A DNA stretch of 64,000 nucleotides from Planctomycetaceae bacterium (GTDB taxonomy: Bacteria; Planctomycetota; Planctomycetia; Planctomycetales; Planctomycetaceae). Each line of letters opens with the position of its first letter. Within the stretch, counting starts at the first letter, position 1. This document shows, in pieces, positions 9,993 through 19,526 of this stretch. The notes under the pieces are model-generated. The model had not been told where the DNA came from, did no database searches, and saw nothing but the letters and a program-made list of their open reading frames with translations. The translations under genes were made by a program, and so were the position numbers. The DNA is taken from positions 38,790 to 102,789 of the forward strand of contig JANQRQ010000039.1 of NCBI GenBank assembly GCA_028284485.1, written 5' to 3'.

Positions 9993-10566
9993 GCTCCCTC
10001 TCCCAGATGTGACGAGTGAATTCGTTTGAAAGGACGCGCAGATCAATAAAATTCTACGCGCAGGCGATTGTACCCGCGTTTTCTCAGGCCCTTCAAGAGT
10101 TGAACGGATCAACCGATCATTTGGATCAATGCGCGATGAAGATTCTTCGATTCCATCGGTGAACTTGCTTTCATTTCGTGCAACGCGGTGGGGGAATCGA
10201 AGCTGCGGAATTGGTGCATAGCCGAACTTTTTTGCGATCGCGATGCCAGTGCACGGCAGACGGAAGCAATCTGTTGGCGGAAATCACTGGACTCCGAGTC
10301 ACGCAAACAGCCAAGTGTACGACCGCTACAAGGTCGCTGTGATGAAAAGCTGAGATCACGGCAATAGGGCCTCTGCGCCGTCACGACAAAGGACTCCGGC
10401 GAATGCCGACATCGTTCCCATGGCACCGATCCTGATCCTGTGGCAACGAAACCAACCGACATTGGCTGGAAGAATAGTGGTCTTGAGGAATTCCCGAAGT
10501 CTTGGCACACTACCGCCCCATCTTTGCCGCGTTCGGTGAATTCCCCACCTGACACTTCCGCCTCTC
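9993..10566 (-). other. Intergenic region between divergent genes, possible degenerate ORF
   Basis: This 574-bp gap separates the SPFH gene from the divergent lipoprotein gene. On the minus strand a 148-codon frame spans 10109-10555. Its last 60 residues (ending NLHRALIQMIG) read like protein but its first half does not, and a second frame takes over similar character near 10170-10359. That pattern would fit a frameshifted or decayed gene, but it is too weak to call. No clear terminator or promoter was seen. Confidence 0.35.
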
Positions 10567-11124
10567 ATGTTCGCTAAGCCATTACATATTCTGATCTTAT
10601 GCACCCCCCTGCTGCTTGCAGGGTGCGCTTCGATGCATAACCGGCAAGCGTCGAACCCGGTGTATGTGGCGGCGAATAACCATGAGGCAGTCTGGGAACG
10701 CATCGTCGACGTGCTGCACGATTATCAATTCCGCATTGCGTCCGAGAACAAATTAGATGGCCGAATCGAAACTGATTACAAAACCGGCGCCTCCTTTTTG
10801 GAGCCCTGGCATCGTGATTCCGTCGGGGTCGAGAACAAGTGGGAAAGCACCCTACAGCCGATCCGTCGCAAGGTGATTGTCAGCATTACTCCAGCGGATG
10901 GCGGTTATCTTGTTGCTGTAGAGGCACTTAAAGAGTTAGAAGACCTGAACGGCCTCGCAGCGAATTCCGCAGGAGGAGCGACTTTCCAAGAAAGTACTCC
11001 CCTCGTCCGCGATCTCGACCAGGTCGTCGGTCAAACGGCTCCGTCCCAATGGGTCTTCTTGGGCCGCGACCTGTATCTTGAGCAATCGCTGGCTCAAAGC
11101 CTGCAGGTTGCTTTTTCCCGCTAA
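10567..11124 (+). CDS. Putative lipoprotein
   Basis: The N-terminus is a classical lipoprotein signal: a short positive region, a Leu/Ile core and the lipobox LLAGC with Cys at residue 19. The mature part of about 165 residues has no motif I recognise. It carries several Trp and acidic patches and looks like a compact globular periplasmic domain. It is likely anchored to the inner or outer membrane leaflet. It stands alone, about 290 bp upstream of the DUF1559 gene. Lipoproteins of this size in planctomycetes are generally uncharacterised. Confidence 0.8.
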   Translation: MFAKPLHILILCTPLLLAGCASMHNRQASNPVYVAANNHEAVWERIVDVLHDYQFRIASENKLDGRIETDYKTGASFLEPWHRDSVGVENKWESTLQPIRRKVIVSITPADGGYLVAVEALKELEDLNGLAANSAGGATFQESTPLVRDLDQVVGQTAPSQWVFLGRDLYLEQSLAQSLQVAFSR

Positions 11125-11411
11125 TCGCAGAAACAGCGACGCAATGCGGTGAATTCATGCGCCTCTCGGTCGTTTGAAATTCATTCTGATACTTTTCGAG
11201 TTTTTCTATCAGCTCTTGGGTTGCATCGAGCGACCAAGCCCGTTACGTTCCTGAGATTGAGACTCGATGTCAGTGCAACTGGGTCTCAGCTGTTGAGTCA
11301 GCCAGCTAAATCCCACCGGTTCGCCAGCCAAACTCAACTCAACGAGAACACGTGTCGCTCGTTTGTTTCTCTGTTTGGCAACGTTTCTTGGAATCGGAGA
11401 GGAGTTGACTC

Positions 11412-12413
11412 ATGCGTCCCCGAAAAACTGGGAATCGCCGTACGGCATTTACTTTGATTGAATTGCTGGTTGTGATTGCCATCATCGCAATTCTCATCGC
11501 CCTATTGCTCCCCGCAGTTCAACAATCGCGCGAAGCGGCTCGACGTACGCAATGCAAAAACAATCTCAAGCAGATTGGACTGGCTCTGATGAATTATCAG
11601 AGCACCTACTCAAAGTTTCCGCCCAGCTTTTGCGTTGGTGAAGGGTTGGGAGGGCAATGGTCCATTCATGCTCGAATCCTCCCATTTGTAGAACAGAATG
11701 GGCTACTCAAACTGGCCGACCTATCGTCCGCATACGTCGCCGGAGAGGCACCCGCCATTTCTCGGGTTGATCTCTACCTCTGCCCTTCGGAGCCAAACGA
11801 TCGGCAGCGCACGAGTAACGACCAAGCCATCCATTATCCGGTCAACTACGGTTACAACGCAGGCACTTACACGGTTTTTCGGCACAGCAATCAAGCGACG
11901 GCATTAGGACACGCGAATGGAGGTGAATTTGGCGACGGTGCCTTCGGCCCCAACAGTAACACCGCTCCACGCGATTTCACCGATGGTATGTCCAACACAC
12001 TCGGATTCGCTGAGGTTCAGGCATACACGAACTACGTCCGCGACGGAAAGGATCATCCAGCACAGCCACCCACAGAAATCTCCAGTTATGGCTCACGAGT
12101 ACGCAGTACGGGGCATTCGGAATGGGTCGATGGACGAGTACACCAAACCGGGTTCACAACGGTATTCACACCGAATTCTGACACGCTTTTGAACGATTCC
12201 ACCATCGGGGATTCAACTTCGTGCCGCGAAGGAAAATCAGCCTGCGTCGGGCAGCCTGTCCGGGCGGCCGTTACTGCACGGAGCTACCACACCGGAATTG
12301 TCCATGTACTGTTAATGGATGGCTCCTCGAGAGCGATCAGTGACAGCGTCGATCTGAACGTCTGGCGGAACCTTGGAAATCGGCGTGACGGCAAGTTCGT
12401 TGGCAGCTTCTAG
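11412..12413 (+). CDS. DUF1559 family prepilin-like protein
   Basis: This is a typical planctomycete DUF1559 protein of 333 aa. It has a short basic leader, the type IV pilin-like cleavage and helix motif [16 protein letters not shown] (residues 14-29), and the conserved [19 protein letters not shown] segment. The C-terminus carries the expected H-x9-DG pattern ([13 protein letters not shown]). The leader suggests processing by a prepilin peptidase and assembly or display at the cell surface. The family is expanded into large paralogous sets in this phylum, with no assigned function. An AGGAG ribosome-binding site precedes the ATG, and a hairpin follows the stop. Confidence 0.95.
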   Translation: MRPRKTGNRRTAFTLIELLVVIAIIAILIALLLPAVQQSREAARRTQCKNNLKQIGLALMNYQSTYSKFPPSFCVGEGLGGQWSIHARILPFVEQNGLLKLADLSSAYVAGEAPAISRVDLYLCPSEPNDRQRTSNDQAIHYPVNYGYNAGTYTVFRHSNQATALGHANGGEFGDGAFGPNSNTAPRDFTDGMSNTLGFAEVQAYTNYVRDGKDHPAQPPTEISSYGSRVRSTGHSEWVDGRVHQTGFTTVFTPNSDTLLNDSTIGDSTSCREGKSACVGQPVRAAVTARSYHTGIVHVLLMDGSSRAISDSVDLNVWRNLGNRRDGKFVGSF

Positions 12414-12428
12414 TCCGCAAGGTGGACA

Positions 12429-12454
12429 GGCCGGGAGGCCTCACCCTCCTGGCC
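12429..12454. terminator. Bidirectional hairpin between convergent genes
   Basis: A ten-base stem (GGCCGGGAGG with CCTCCTGGCC, one G-T pair) closes a six-base loop. It sits 15 bp after the DUF1559 stop and 39 bp from the stop of the convergent charged protein. No T-run follows on either side, so termination efficiency is uncertain. Confidence 0.55.
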
Positions 12455-12493
12455 GCTGTTCACCCGCTGATCGCGAACCGGGGCCTTTCGCCT

Positions 12494-13561
12494 TCAGTCG
12501 CGACGGCGCATTTGCTCCCTAAGTTCACGAACTTCGCGACGTAAACCGTCCAGCTGCTCGCGGAGGTTGTGTATCGCGTCGTGCAATTCCGCCATTGGAG
12601 GCGCTTCAGGTTCACGGCGTTCAGCTTCGCGATACCTTTCAAACTCCCTTTCAATCGCGTGAGCCCGTTCACGTTCTTCCTCCGCTCGCCGGTTCTGCTG
12701 ATGAGCATGTTCCCGCTCCTCGGCAAGTCGACGTTCAAGCGATTCGACGAGTTCATGCAATTCCTTTCGCTCGACGAGCAATTCCTCGCGGTCACGGTTT
12801 TGAAGTTCGCGGATTCGATCACGTTCCTCGATTTCTCGTCTTTCTCGAACCTCAGCCCTTTCTCGTTCTTCCAGTTCCAGCCGTCGTCGTTGCTCTTCTC
12901 GTTCCCTCACATCAGGATCCCGGCGAACTGGGCCACGCTCCTGTGGGCGGTCTGCTCCCCGGCGAAGCCGCGCAGCATGCTCGCGCAACTGCCCCGCAAG
13001 ATCGTGAAGGCCCGCCTGCTGTAATACATTGGCAGCGTGTCGCAAATGCTCCAAATTGTTGATGTGCAGATTGTCTGTGCCTCGCGGCGAATCGCGACGA
13101 TCGGGGCCACCATCGCGGCGTGCAGGAGGACGACCGGAATCCCGTCGATCCGGTTCACGGTCGCCGTCGCGGCGTTCCGGCCCGACGTCACGTCGCCCAT
13201 CGTCGCGGCGAATTTGAATGACCCGCCGCTCCTCGACCCTCTTTCCGGATTCACTGTCGTCATTGTCGCCAGCGCGATCAGTCTGGATAATCAGGATTCG
13301 GGCGCCATCACCATCTCGGCGCATCACCTCGAATCGCTCACCATCGATCTGCAATTCATCGATGAAGCGTTTCAACGCCTGATGAGTCGAGTCTTTCTCC
13401 GCTCCGACGTCGCTTCGGCGATCACGATCGGTCCTGTCGGCATCACGAGAAGCTCTGGCTTCCCCTCGGGCTTGAGCCTCTCTTTCATCCGCGGCACGAG
13501 CGGAGAGTGACCCGAGTGATATCGTAGCGGCCAATGCGATTGTCGACAGAATTCGCATCAT
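12494..13561 (-). CDS. Secreted, extremely charged Arg/Glu/Asp-rich coiled-coil protein
   Basis: A signal peptide (MMRILSTIALAATISLGSLSA) precedes a mature protein composed almost entirely of Arg, Glu and Asp. Residues about 115-165 contain RRDG/RRDS-type degenerate repeats. A short ordered block (NLEHLRHAANVLQQAGLHDL) sits near residue 170. The remaining 160 residues are a continuous heptad-like coiled coil ending LREQMRRRD. The GAGGGAAG ribosome-binding site fixes the start. It probably acts in the periplasm or envelope as a structural or polyanion-binding rod. The composition explains the long overlapping frames on the opposite strand, which I regard as artefacts. Confidence 0.85.
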   Translation of the reverse strand: MMRILSTIALAATISLGSLSARAADEREAQARGEARASRDADRTDRDRRSDVGAEKDSTHQALKRFIDELQIDGERFEVMRRDGDGARILIIQTDRAGDNDDSESGKRVEERRVIQIRRDDGRRDVGPERRDGDREPDRRDSGRPPARRDGGPDRRDSPRGTDNLHINNLEHLRHAANVLQQAGLHDLAGQLREHAARLRRGADRPQERGPVRRDPDVREREEQRRRLELEERERAEVRERREIEERDRIRELQNRDREELLVERKELHELVESLERRLAEEREHAHQQNRRAEEERERAHAIEREFERYREAERREPEAPPMAELHDAIHNLREQLDGLRREVRELREQMRRRD

Positions 13562-14245
13562 CTCAACTTCCCTCTCTTTTGACTGGACCAGGGCAATTCT
13601 AGCAACAATGAACCGGCCAACATCCTACTACCAAGGTAGGAGTGCGGCAAGGAAAACCTCCAAGCCGTATGGTAGCGACTCAATCTCAGTCACGGTGTGC
13701 GATTCTTCAGCGTATTACGCTGACTTGTGGCCGCGACAATCGCTTCTCGTTTTATGAAAGCTGGCTCCCACGAGTCAGAAACGTCCACAAGAAAAGTAGT
13801 AAATCACTCGAGAAGCGTCGTGCCAGATTCAGTTCCGTGCACACGAATTCTCTTTCCTGCAGAAGTCTTGCAAGTATTACAACAATTCACGGAAGGGCAG
13901 ACGACTCCATGAGCAAACACATCTGGGCGTGGACATTCATAACTGATTATCGCAAAAACGTTTAAAGCCGAACTGCCCGGGCAGGACTGGCAATCTCCAG
14001 AATTTCTCTAAAGATTGGACCTGCATTTGCATCTATTTCGTTCTCACTTGAAACGAGTCGCGTGGAGTGATCGACCCAAAGATCGCAAAGTGTTGAAATC
14101 AAAGAGTCGCAGGAAGTCGCAATCGCAGGGCCAACGGAAATCAAGCTCAAGAAGAAGCCGACCCCGTAAGAGCCAATAGGCAATCGCCCTGCCTCACCCT
14201 GCAAGAATGCAACAGGAATGGAATCCTTTCGAGAGGACGAACGGC
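13562..14245. other. Intergenic region carrying repeat copy 1
   Basis: This 684-bp divergent gap holds the first copy of the 84-nt structured repeat (listed separately). I see no convincing gene. The frames crossing it are created partly by the repeat itself. Confidence 0.6.
13708..13791 (+). repeat. Dispersed structured repeat, copy 1 (84 nt)
   Basis: The element opens with CAGCGTATTACGCTG (a 5-bp hairpin) and continues ACTTGTGGCCGCGACAA. Those 32 bases are identical in all three copies. It ends in CCACAAG, complementary to the internal CTTGTGG, so the rest folds into an outer stem around an inner hairpin CTGGCTC-CCAC-GAGTCAG. Looser similarity continues for about 20 bp downstream. Confidence 0.85.
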
Positions 14246-15406
14246 ATGGATGCTGTAGTGTTCCGCGGGCTGTTATTGGTAACAGCGTTTTCTTCAATCG
14301 GTGCAACGTACCGAACACCCAATTTCGTCGTCGATGCACCGACTCCTGAAATTGCGGAGCAGGTTGGCCAAGTTGCTGAGCACTATCGAAAAACGTTGGC
14401 CGTGGAATGGTTAGGCAAAGAGATGCCTAATTGGCATCGCCCATGTACGGTTAAGGTGAAGGTCGGCCAAATCGGGGCTGGCGGTGCAACGTCGTTTTCA
14501 TTTGACCGCGGTGAAGTATTCGGTTGGCGTATGAACGTGCAAGGATCACTTGAGCGAATCCTCGATTCGGTCGTTCCCCACGAAGTCAGTCATACAGTTT
14601 TGGCTTGCCGCTTCCGTCGTCCACTGCCGCGCTGGGCCGATGAAGGTGCCGCCACACTGGCAGAACACGATTCAGAAAAACTGCGCCAGAAAAAATTGGT
14701 CGAACAAATCTTAAATACGACGCGTCGAATTCCATTCCGAGAATTGTTTGCCATCAAGGAATACCCACGTGATATGAACGACGTCTTAACGCTTTACGCA
14801 GAAGGGTATTCGCTTGCAGAGTATTTGGTGCAACAGGGCGGGCGCAACCGATTTCTCCAGTTCCTCGATGACGCACATCAACAGGGTTGGGACCGGGCGA
14901 TCGCCAAACATTATCGTGAAAAGGACGTTAACGATCTCGAACGTCAGTGGAATTCCTGGGTTGTTGCAGGAAGCCCTCGCTTGAATCTTCCGGAAGGACA
15001 ACTGCTGGCTGCCGCAGAAGATGGGAACAACGGGACCGGCTCCTCACAGCCGATCGTACGAGCCCAATCACCTGAATCGGAAGCAGCTCCGCCGGTTCGC
15101 CTGACGCAACCACCAAGAGTCGCACTAGGAACTTCGTCAGAGAATCATGTCGTCGGCTCTAGCTTTGCCACGACTCCTGAAACCAAACCGCAAGCTCAAA
15201 CAGAAGTCACCAATCCGCCATCGGTAACATCCGAAGAAACAATTGGACAAATCCGCGCTTTGAATGAAGGATGGTCCCCAGTGTCCCGGAAAGGACGATC
15301 ACCCGATTCGAGTCGTACCAACGAACGGTCCGACTTCCCGCAAAGTTCTGTCCGAGTTCGGTCAGGATCGGCCGACCCCGCTTCCCGCGCGTCTCTTTCT
15401 CCCTAA
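14246..15406 (+). CDS. Secreted gluzincin-type metallopeptidase (peptidase MA-like)
   Basis: A signal peptide (MDAVVFRGLLLVTAFSSIGA) is followed by a peptidase-MA-like domain. The zinc motif HEVSH lies at residues 112-116 and the third ligand is likely Glu133 in ADEGAATLAE. The region GYSLAEYLVQQGG at about 190 is also typical. From about residue 250 onward the chain is low-complexity and Ser/Pro/Gln-rich, likely disordered. The chosen ATG has GAGAGGA upstream; a start 13 codons earlier was rejected because it would precede the signal peptide. The substrate is unknown. An excellent intrinsic hairpin follows the gene. Confidence 0.85.
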   Translation: MDAVVFRGLLLVTAFSSIGATYRTPNFVVDAPTPEIAEQVGQVAEHYRKTLAVEWLGKEMPNWHRPCTVKVKVGQIGAGGATSFSFDRGEVFGWRMNVQGSLERILDSVVPHEVSHTVLACRFRRPLPRWADEGAATLAEHDSEKLRQKKLVEQILNTTRRIPFRELFAIKEYPRDMNDVLTLYAEGYSLAEYLVQQGGRNRFLQFLDDAHQQGWDRAIAKHYREKDVNDLERQWNSWVVAGSPRLNLPEGQLLAAAEDGNNGTGSSQPIVRAQSPESEAAPPVRLTQPPRVALGTSSENHVVGSSFATTPETKPQAQTEVTNPPSVTSEETIGQIRALNEGWSPVSRKGRSPDSSRTNERSDFPQSSVRVRSGSADPASRASLSP

Positions 15407-15450
15407 CTGACGGACGCCGGCTGCCTGTCGAACAAGTATCGTCCTTTCCA

Positions 15451-15483
15451 CAACGAGCCACCCTTTTATAGGGTGGCTCGTTG
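15451..15483 (+). terminator. Strong hairpin after the metallopeptidase gene
   Basis: A perfect 13-bp stem (CAACGAGCCACCC with GGGTGGCTCGTTG) closes a seven-base loop TTTTATA. It sits 45 bp after the stop codon and upstream of the nfeD-like gene. The tail is not T-rich, so it may act as a hairpin-dependent terminator or RNA stabiliser. Confidence 0.7.
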
Positions 15484-15662
15484 GCTATTGCCTCTGCGGA
15501 CACAACGGCTAAACTTGAATAGGATCCCCAGCAGCGAACGGTCGCGGATCTTGCCAAGTTGCTTGTTGCAGCTCAAATGCGTTGAGCTTTTCAATCCGCG
15601 CGGTTCGCGAGTCTTGGAGACTCAGCCACAGGGTCCTCAATTCCGTAGCGTGGGAACAATCG

Positions 15663-16256
15663 ATGGACTACTCGCACTTTGCGATCCTGGCTTTGGCATT
15701 CGGGATCGCTATGTTGATTGCGGAAATCTTTATCCCCTCCGGTGGTATGATCCTCATTGTGGCGATCATCAGTCTTGTGGCATCGGTCTGGTGCGCATGG
15801 AACGCCTGGGGAGAATCGGACACGAGTCGGTTCGTCTGGTTCCTGGTTTTCGGAGGGTTATTGTTGCCTGTCTCAGCCGGGGGAGCCCTTTACATCTTTC
15901 CGCGCACGTCTTTTGGCCGCCGAGTCCTCTTGGAAGCACCGGAACATGAAGACATCCATGCGTTTGTCCAGGAAGAGCAGCGATTATCTCGCCTGATCGG
16001 CAAGACAGGGAAAACGCTAACTTTGATGAGCCCCGGCGGATTGGTGATGATCGACGGCGAGAGATTGCATTCGGAAAGCGAAGGTGTCGTCTTGGAACCG
16101 GGCGAAGCCGTCAAGGTCATCGCCATGAAAGGAAATCGGCTTGTTGTGCGCGCCGTTTCTGGGGGTGATCAAATCGCACAGACTGATGACGGTTTTGACG
16201 ATGACTCGGAAGAGACGCAGAACCCGCCGCTTGACTTTGAACTACCACAAAGTTAA
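15663..16256 (+). CDS. NfeD-like membrane protein
   Basis: The 197-residue protein has four hydrophobic helices in its first 90 residues (starting [28 protein letters not shown]). A soluble beta-rich OB-like domain follows, including [25 protein letters not shown], and it ends in an acidic tail. This is the short NfeD layout without the serine protease domain. NfeD proteins partner with flotillin-type SPFH proteins, and the FloA gene lies 44 bp downstream. An upstream extension of 27 codons lacks family similarity and was rejected. Confidence 0.88.
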   Translation: MDYSHFAILALAFGIAMLIAEIFIPSGGMILIVAIISLVASVWCAWNAWGESDTSRFVWFLVFGGLLLPVSAGGALYIFPRTSFGRRVLLEAPEHEDIHAFVQEEQRLSRLIGKTGKTLTLMSPGGLVMIDGERLHSESEGVVLEPGEAVKVIAMKGNRLVVRAVSGGDQIAQTDDGFDDDSEETQNPPLDFELPQS

Positions 16257-16300
16257 ACAGCAGAGGAAGTTCGGGATCGACTGCCAAGGAAACCAAATCC

Positions 16301-17368
16301 ATGTTTGATTCGATAACGACGTTAGCGCAGGACGACGGCAGCGGGTCAGCCCTGATGATGGGTGCCTTTGTCGTTGTTTTCTTCATTTTGCTCATCTTCC
16401 TGGCTGTCTTCGCCCGATACTTCACGCTTTGGATCCAGTGTGTCATGACCTGGGCCGGCATCAGCTTCATTAACCTGGTGATGATGTCGTTTCGAAAGGT
16501 CAATCCCAGTGTCATCGTGCGCAGCAAGATCATGGCGGTACAAGCCGGCATCACCAAAGCGTACCCCATTAGCACCCGGGCTTTGGAAGCCCACTACCTG
16601 GCAGGCGGGAATGTCCCGAATGTCATCAAAGCTCTCATTGCGGCCCATCGCGCAAAACTCGATTTAGACTGGCAAATTGCCCAAGCCATCGACTTGGCAG
16701 GGCGGGATGTGCTCGACGCAGTTCGAACAAGTGTTTACCCCAAGGTCATCGACTGTCCCGATCCCAAAAAGAAGGCTGGAACTCTCGATGCGGTGGCCGG
16801 CGATGGGATTCAGTTAAAGGCACGTGCTCGCGTCACGGTCCGTACAAACATCACTCAACTCATCGGTGGTGCCACTGAAGAAACAGTGATCGCGCGAGTT
16901 GGACAAGGAATCGTGCAAGCCATCGGATCGACCGACTCTTACAAACTTGTCCTTGAGAATCCTGATCAAATCTCTCGAACGGTATTGGGGCAAGGTCTGG
17001 AAGCACAGACGGCATTCGAAATTGTATCGATCGATATTGCGGATATTGATGTTGGCGACAATATCGGCGCCCGGCTGCAAGCCGATCAGGCCGAAGCCGA
17101 CATGCGTGTGGCACAGGCCAAGGCGGAGGAACGTCGTGCTTCGGCCAAGGCCCGCGAACAGGAAGAGACAGCCCATGTTCAGGAAAATCGCGCCCAGGTC
17201 GTTCTGGCGGAAGCCGATGTGCCCAAAGCCATGGCTGCAGCGTTTCGCGGCAACAAACTGGGATTGATGGAGTATTACGAACTCAAGAACGTTCAGGCCG
17301 ACACGAGTATGCGGGCGTCGATCGCCGGAGTCGGAAACCAACCTTCAAACGGATCGTCAGACAAATAG
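16301..17368 (+). CDS. floA: Flotillin-like protein FloA
   Basis: The 355-residue protein matches FloA closely. A single membrane helix lies at about residues 20-45, then the [21 protein letters not shown] region. The central SPFH domain includes [23 protein letters not shown] and [16 protein letters not shown], followed by an Ala/Glu/Gln-rich coiled coil ([20 protein letters not shown]). FloA organises functional membrane microdomains and works with NfeD, which is encoded immediately upstream. A third small membrane gene lies immediately downstream in the same direction. Confidence 0.95.
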   Translation: MFDSITTLAQDDGSGSALMMGAFVVVFFILLIFLAVFARYFTLWIQCVMTWAGISFINLVMMSFRKVNPSVIVRSKIMAVQAGITKAYPISTRALEAHYLAGGNVPNVIKALIAAHRAKLDLDWQIAQAIDLAGRDVLDAVRTSVYPKVIDCPDPKKKAGTLDAVAGDGIQLKARARVTVRTNITQLIGGATEETVIARVGQGIVQAIGSTDSYKLVLENPDQISRTVLGQGLEAQTAFEIVSIDIADIDVGDNIGARLQADQAEADMRVAQAKAEERRASAKAREQEETAHVQENRAQVVLAEADVPKAMAAAFRGNKLGLMEYYELKNVQADTSMRASIAGVGNQPSNGSSDK

Positions 17369-17454
17369 CAGATGACGAAAGGTTTGATCCAAGATCATTC
17401 CCTACTATCTCGCTCGTAGACCCGTTAACCTGCGACGAACTGCAGAGTAATCAC

Positions 17455-18141
17455 ATGGCCGAAATCGAGATGGCAGCGCCGGTTTTTACCGCCGACCCTG
17501 GTGGGATCATCAGCTTGCTGATATTCGTCTTTGCGTTTATCAGTTGGCTGGTCAACAAGCTGAATGAACAGCAAAAACCGCCCAGGCCGGTCGGAGGTCA
17601 GGGCCCTCAACCGCGACCTCGACCGCGAGAAGCTCGGCTTCAAAAGGAGATCGACGCCTTTCTCAAGCAGGCGGCCGGTGATGGCAAACGCCCGGAACGG
17701 CCCATCGAAGTCGTCGATTTCGCACAAGAAAAGCGCAGCAAAGAAACACGCGGGCTGCCAAGCGAAAAACCGGTAAAGGATCGCTCGAAACGCCGCAAAT
17801 CAGTATCGACAATCGCCGACCGCAAGCCACGCAGTTCCGATGAGCTGGGACAAGGAGTGCGAAAACATCTCGAGGAGCACATGAAGGCGGGGCGAGTCTC
17901 GTCCCACGTCGATGAGTACCTCAGCCATGATGTGAACCGTACAGTCGAGTCACATCTGGGCACGCTCAACAGACAGTCGCCCGACGCTAATTCCGCTTAC
18001 GGAACATCAGCACAAAGCATTTCAGACGCCCTTGCCGCACAAAAAATTGTCGATTTGCTTCGCGATTCCGACGGAATCCGCCAAGCAGTCATTCTCAACG
18101 AAATCCTTTCACCCCCCAAATCGTTGCGCCGTCGCCCGTGA
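17455..18141 (+). CDS. Membrane-anchored protein of the nfeD-floA cluster
   Basis: This 228-residue protein has one N-terminal membrane helix (IISLLIFVFAFISWLVNKL, residues 18-36). The remainder is long, charged, probably disordered and cytoplasmic. Near the C-terminus a short ordered block, IVDLLRDSDGIRQAVILNEIL, looks conserved. I do not recognise a named family. Its position 86 bp after floA in the same orientation suggests a third component of the flotillin system. Confidence 0.75.
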   Translation: MAEIEMAAPVFTADPGGIISLLIFVFAFISWLVNKLNEQQKPPRPVGGQGPQPRPRPREARLQKEIDAFLKQAAGDGKRPERPIEVVDFAQEKRSKETRGLPSEKPVKDRSKRRKSVSTIADRKPRSSDELGQGVRKHLEEHMKAGRVSSHVDEYLSHDVNRTVESHLGTLNRQSPDANSAYGTSAQSISDALAAQKIVDLLRDSDGIRQAVILNEILSPPKSLRRRP

Positions 18142-18272
18142 CGATTATGGCGAGAATCGTACAACCGCTGCGACTAAGGGAGAGGCTTTTCGGCCATCCA
18201 AAAGGTTGTCGCCGTCAATAGTTCGGTACGAAGGCGACCTGACACGTAGCTTCCAATATCGCGACAAAACAG

Positions 18273-19397
18273 ATGCCAGACGAGCAAATTAAGGTCTTGC
18301 TGCTAGCTGGGAGATTTGAAGTCCGCGGAAGCTCGTCCGCTACGCTGCGGCTCACCGATCGGTTGCACGAGCACGAGGTCGACGCGCGTGTGATCTGCGC
18401 GAACGCCCAGCGAGTCGATCCCCGCCGGCGCTCTCGATTGCCAATCGTTGAATACAGTCGGCTCGACTTGCCAATCCTGGGCCAATTGATGATGCGCATC
18501 GTGCTGCGAGACGTATCGAACGATGTCCCGGACCTGATTCACATCCAGTCTCGTCACATACTTGCAAAAGGAACCTGGTTGGCTCGTCAGTTGAAACGAC
18601 CATTCGTATTGACCGTTCATGACTATTTACAACCCAACGAACGCCTGTCGTTCGATCTACGATTCGGTCGTCGCATCATAACTGTCAGCGATTCTGTGCG
18701 TGACGACTTAATCGAGCGCACTGGAATCCCTGAGGACCGGCTGACGACCATTCACAGTGGTGTCGAGGTTCGTGTTCCAACCAATACTCTGCCGGTTCTT
18801 GATACAGGTCATGTCCCGGTCATTGGAACGGCTGGTCCTTTAGAAGCCGTCAAGGGCCTTCCCTTTTTCTTAAAGGCCGCCGCACAGGTGCTCTCCCACG
18901 ATCATGAGGTCGAGTTTCTCATTGCTGGAGCCGGACCCGAAGAAGGAAATCTTCGGCGCTTGGCTCGCGACTTGGGAATCGGTCAACACGTGACATTCGT
19001 TCCCAATTTGTATGGTTTCTCCGAGTCGCTTGCCGCCATGGACATTTTCTGCCTCCCCTCGCTTCGGCAGGGTCTGGGGACCATCATGCTGGAAGCAATG
19101 GCGTTTGGGAAACCAGTCATCGCAACGGCTGTCGGCGGTGTCTATAGTGTCGTGCGCGATGACGAAACCGGCCTCATCGTCCCTCCCTCGGATAGCGAGA
19201 AGCTCGCTGAGAAAATCATGCAATTGCTCAAGGATCCGGTCAAGGCTCGCGCGATCGGCGCGAACGCAGCAAGCATGGTTCAGGAACAATTTGGTGTTGA
19301 GAAAATGGTGAAACGAACGGCTGACGTCTACCGAGAAGTCCTTGCGGAAACGGCAGGTCAATTCTCTACTGAAAAAACGAAATCTGAATCGTCCTGA
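18273..19397 (+). CDS. Glycosyltransferase family 4
   Basis: A GT-B fold glycosyltransferase of 374 aa. The N-terminal half contains IHIQSRHILAKGTWLARQL and FVLTVHDYLQPNE. The C-terminal half contains VIGTAGPLEAVKGLPFFLKA and the nucleotide-sugar site PSLRQGLGTIMLEAMAFGKP. In the usual E-x7-E pair the first Glu is replaced by Gln here (RQGLGTIMLEA), a variation that can still allow activity. It likely transfers a sugar to an envelope glycan or lipid. It precedes the CinA-like gene by about 130 bp. Confidence 0.9.
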   Translation: MPDEQIKVLLLAGRFEVRGSSSATLRLTDRLHEHEVDARVICANAQRVDPRRRSRLPIVEYSRLDLPILGQLMMRIVLRDVSNDVPDLIHIQSRHILAKGTWLARQLKRPFVLTVHDYLQPNERLSFDLRFGRRIITVSDSVRDDLIERTGIPEDRLTTIHSGVEVRVPTNTLPVLDTGHVPVIGTAGPLEAVKGLPFFLKAAAQVLSHDHEVEFLIAGAGPEEGNLRRLARDLGIGQHVTFVPNLYGFSESLAAMDIFCLPSLRQGLGTIMLEAMAFGKPVIATAVGGVYSVVRDDETGLIVPPSDSEKLAEKIMQLLKDPVKARAIGANAASMVQEQFGVEKMVKRTADVYREVLAETAGQFSTEKTKSESS

Positions 19398-19526
19398 CAT
19401 TTATGGCGTCGATCAAACCATCGGGCTGGGCCGAAACTTTGATTGCAAGAACGGGTCCAAACAGCAGCAGAGATATCCCGAAACTCGACCTGTTTGCCAC
19501 GCAATTCTACTTTGCGAAAGAACTCG

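Noticed and set aside
10109..10555. 148-codon minus-strand frame upstream of the SPFH gene
   Set aside because: Only its last part has protein-like composition. There is no ribosome-binding site and no recognisable family, so it is mentioned only as a possible degenerate gene.
12569..13062. Overlapping plus-strand frames of about 150 codons opposite the charged coiled-coil protein
   Set aside because: They are mirror images of a repetitive Arg/Glu-rich coding sequence. The minus strand has the signal peptide and ribosome-binding site.
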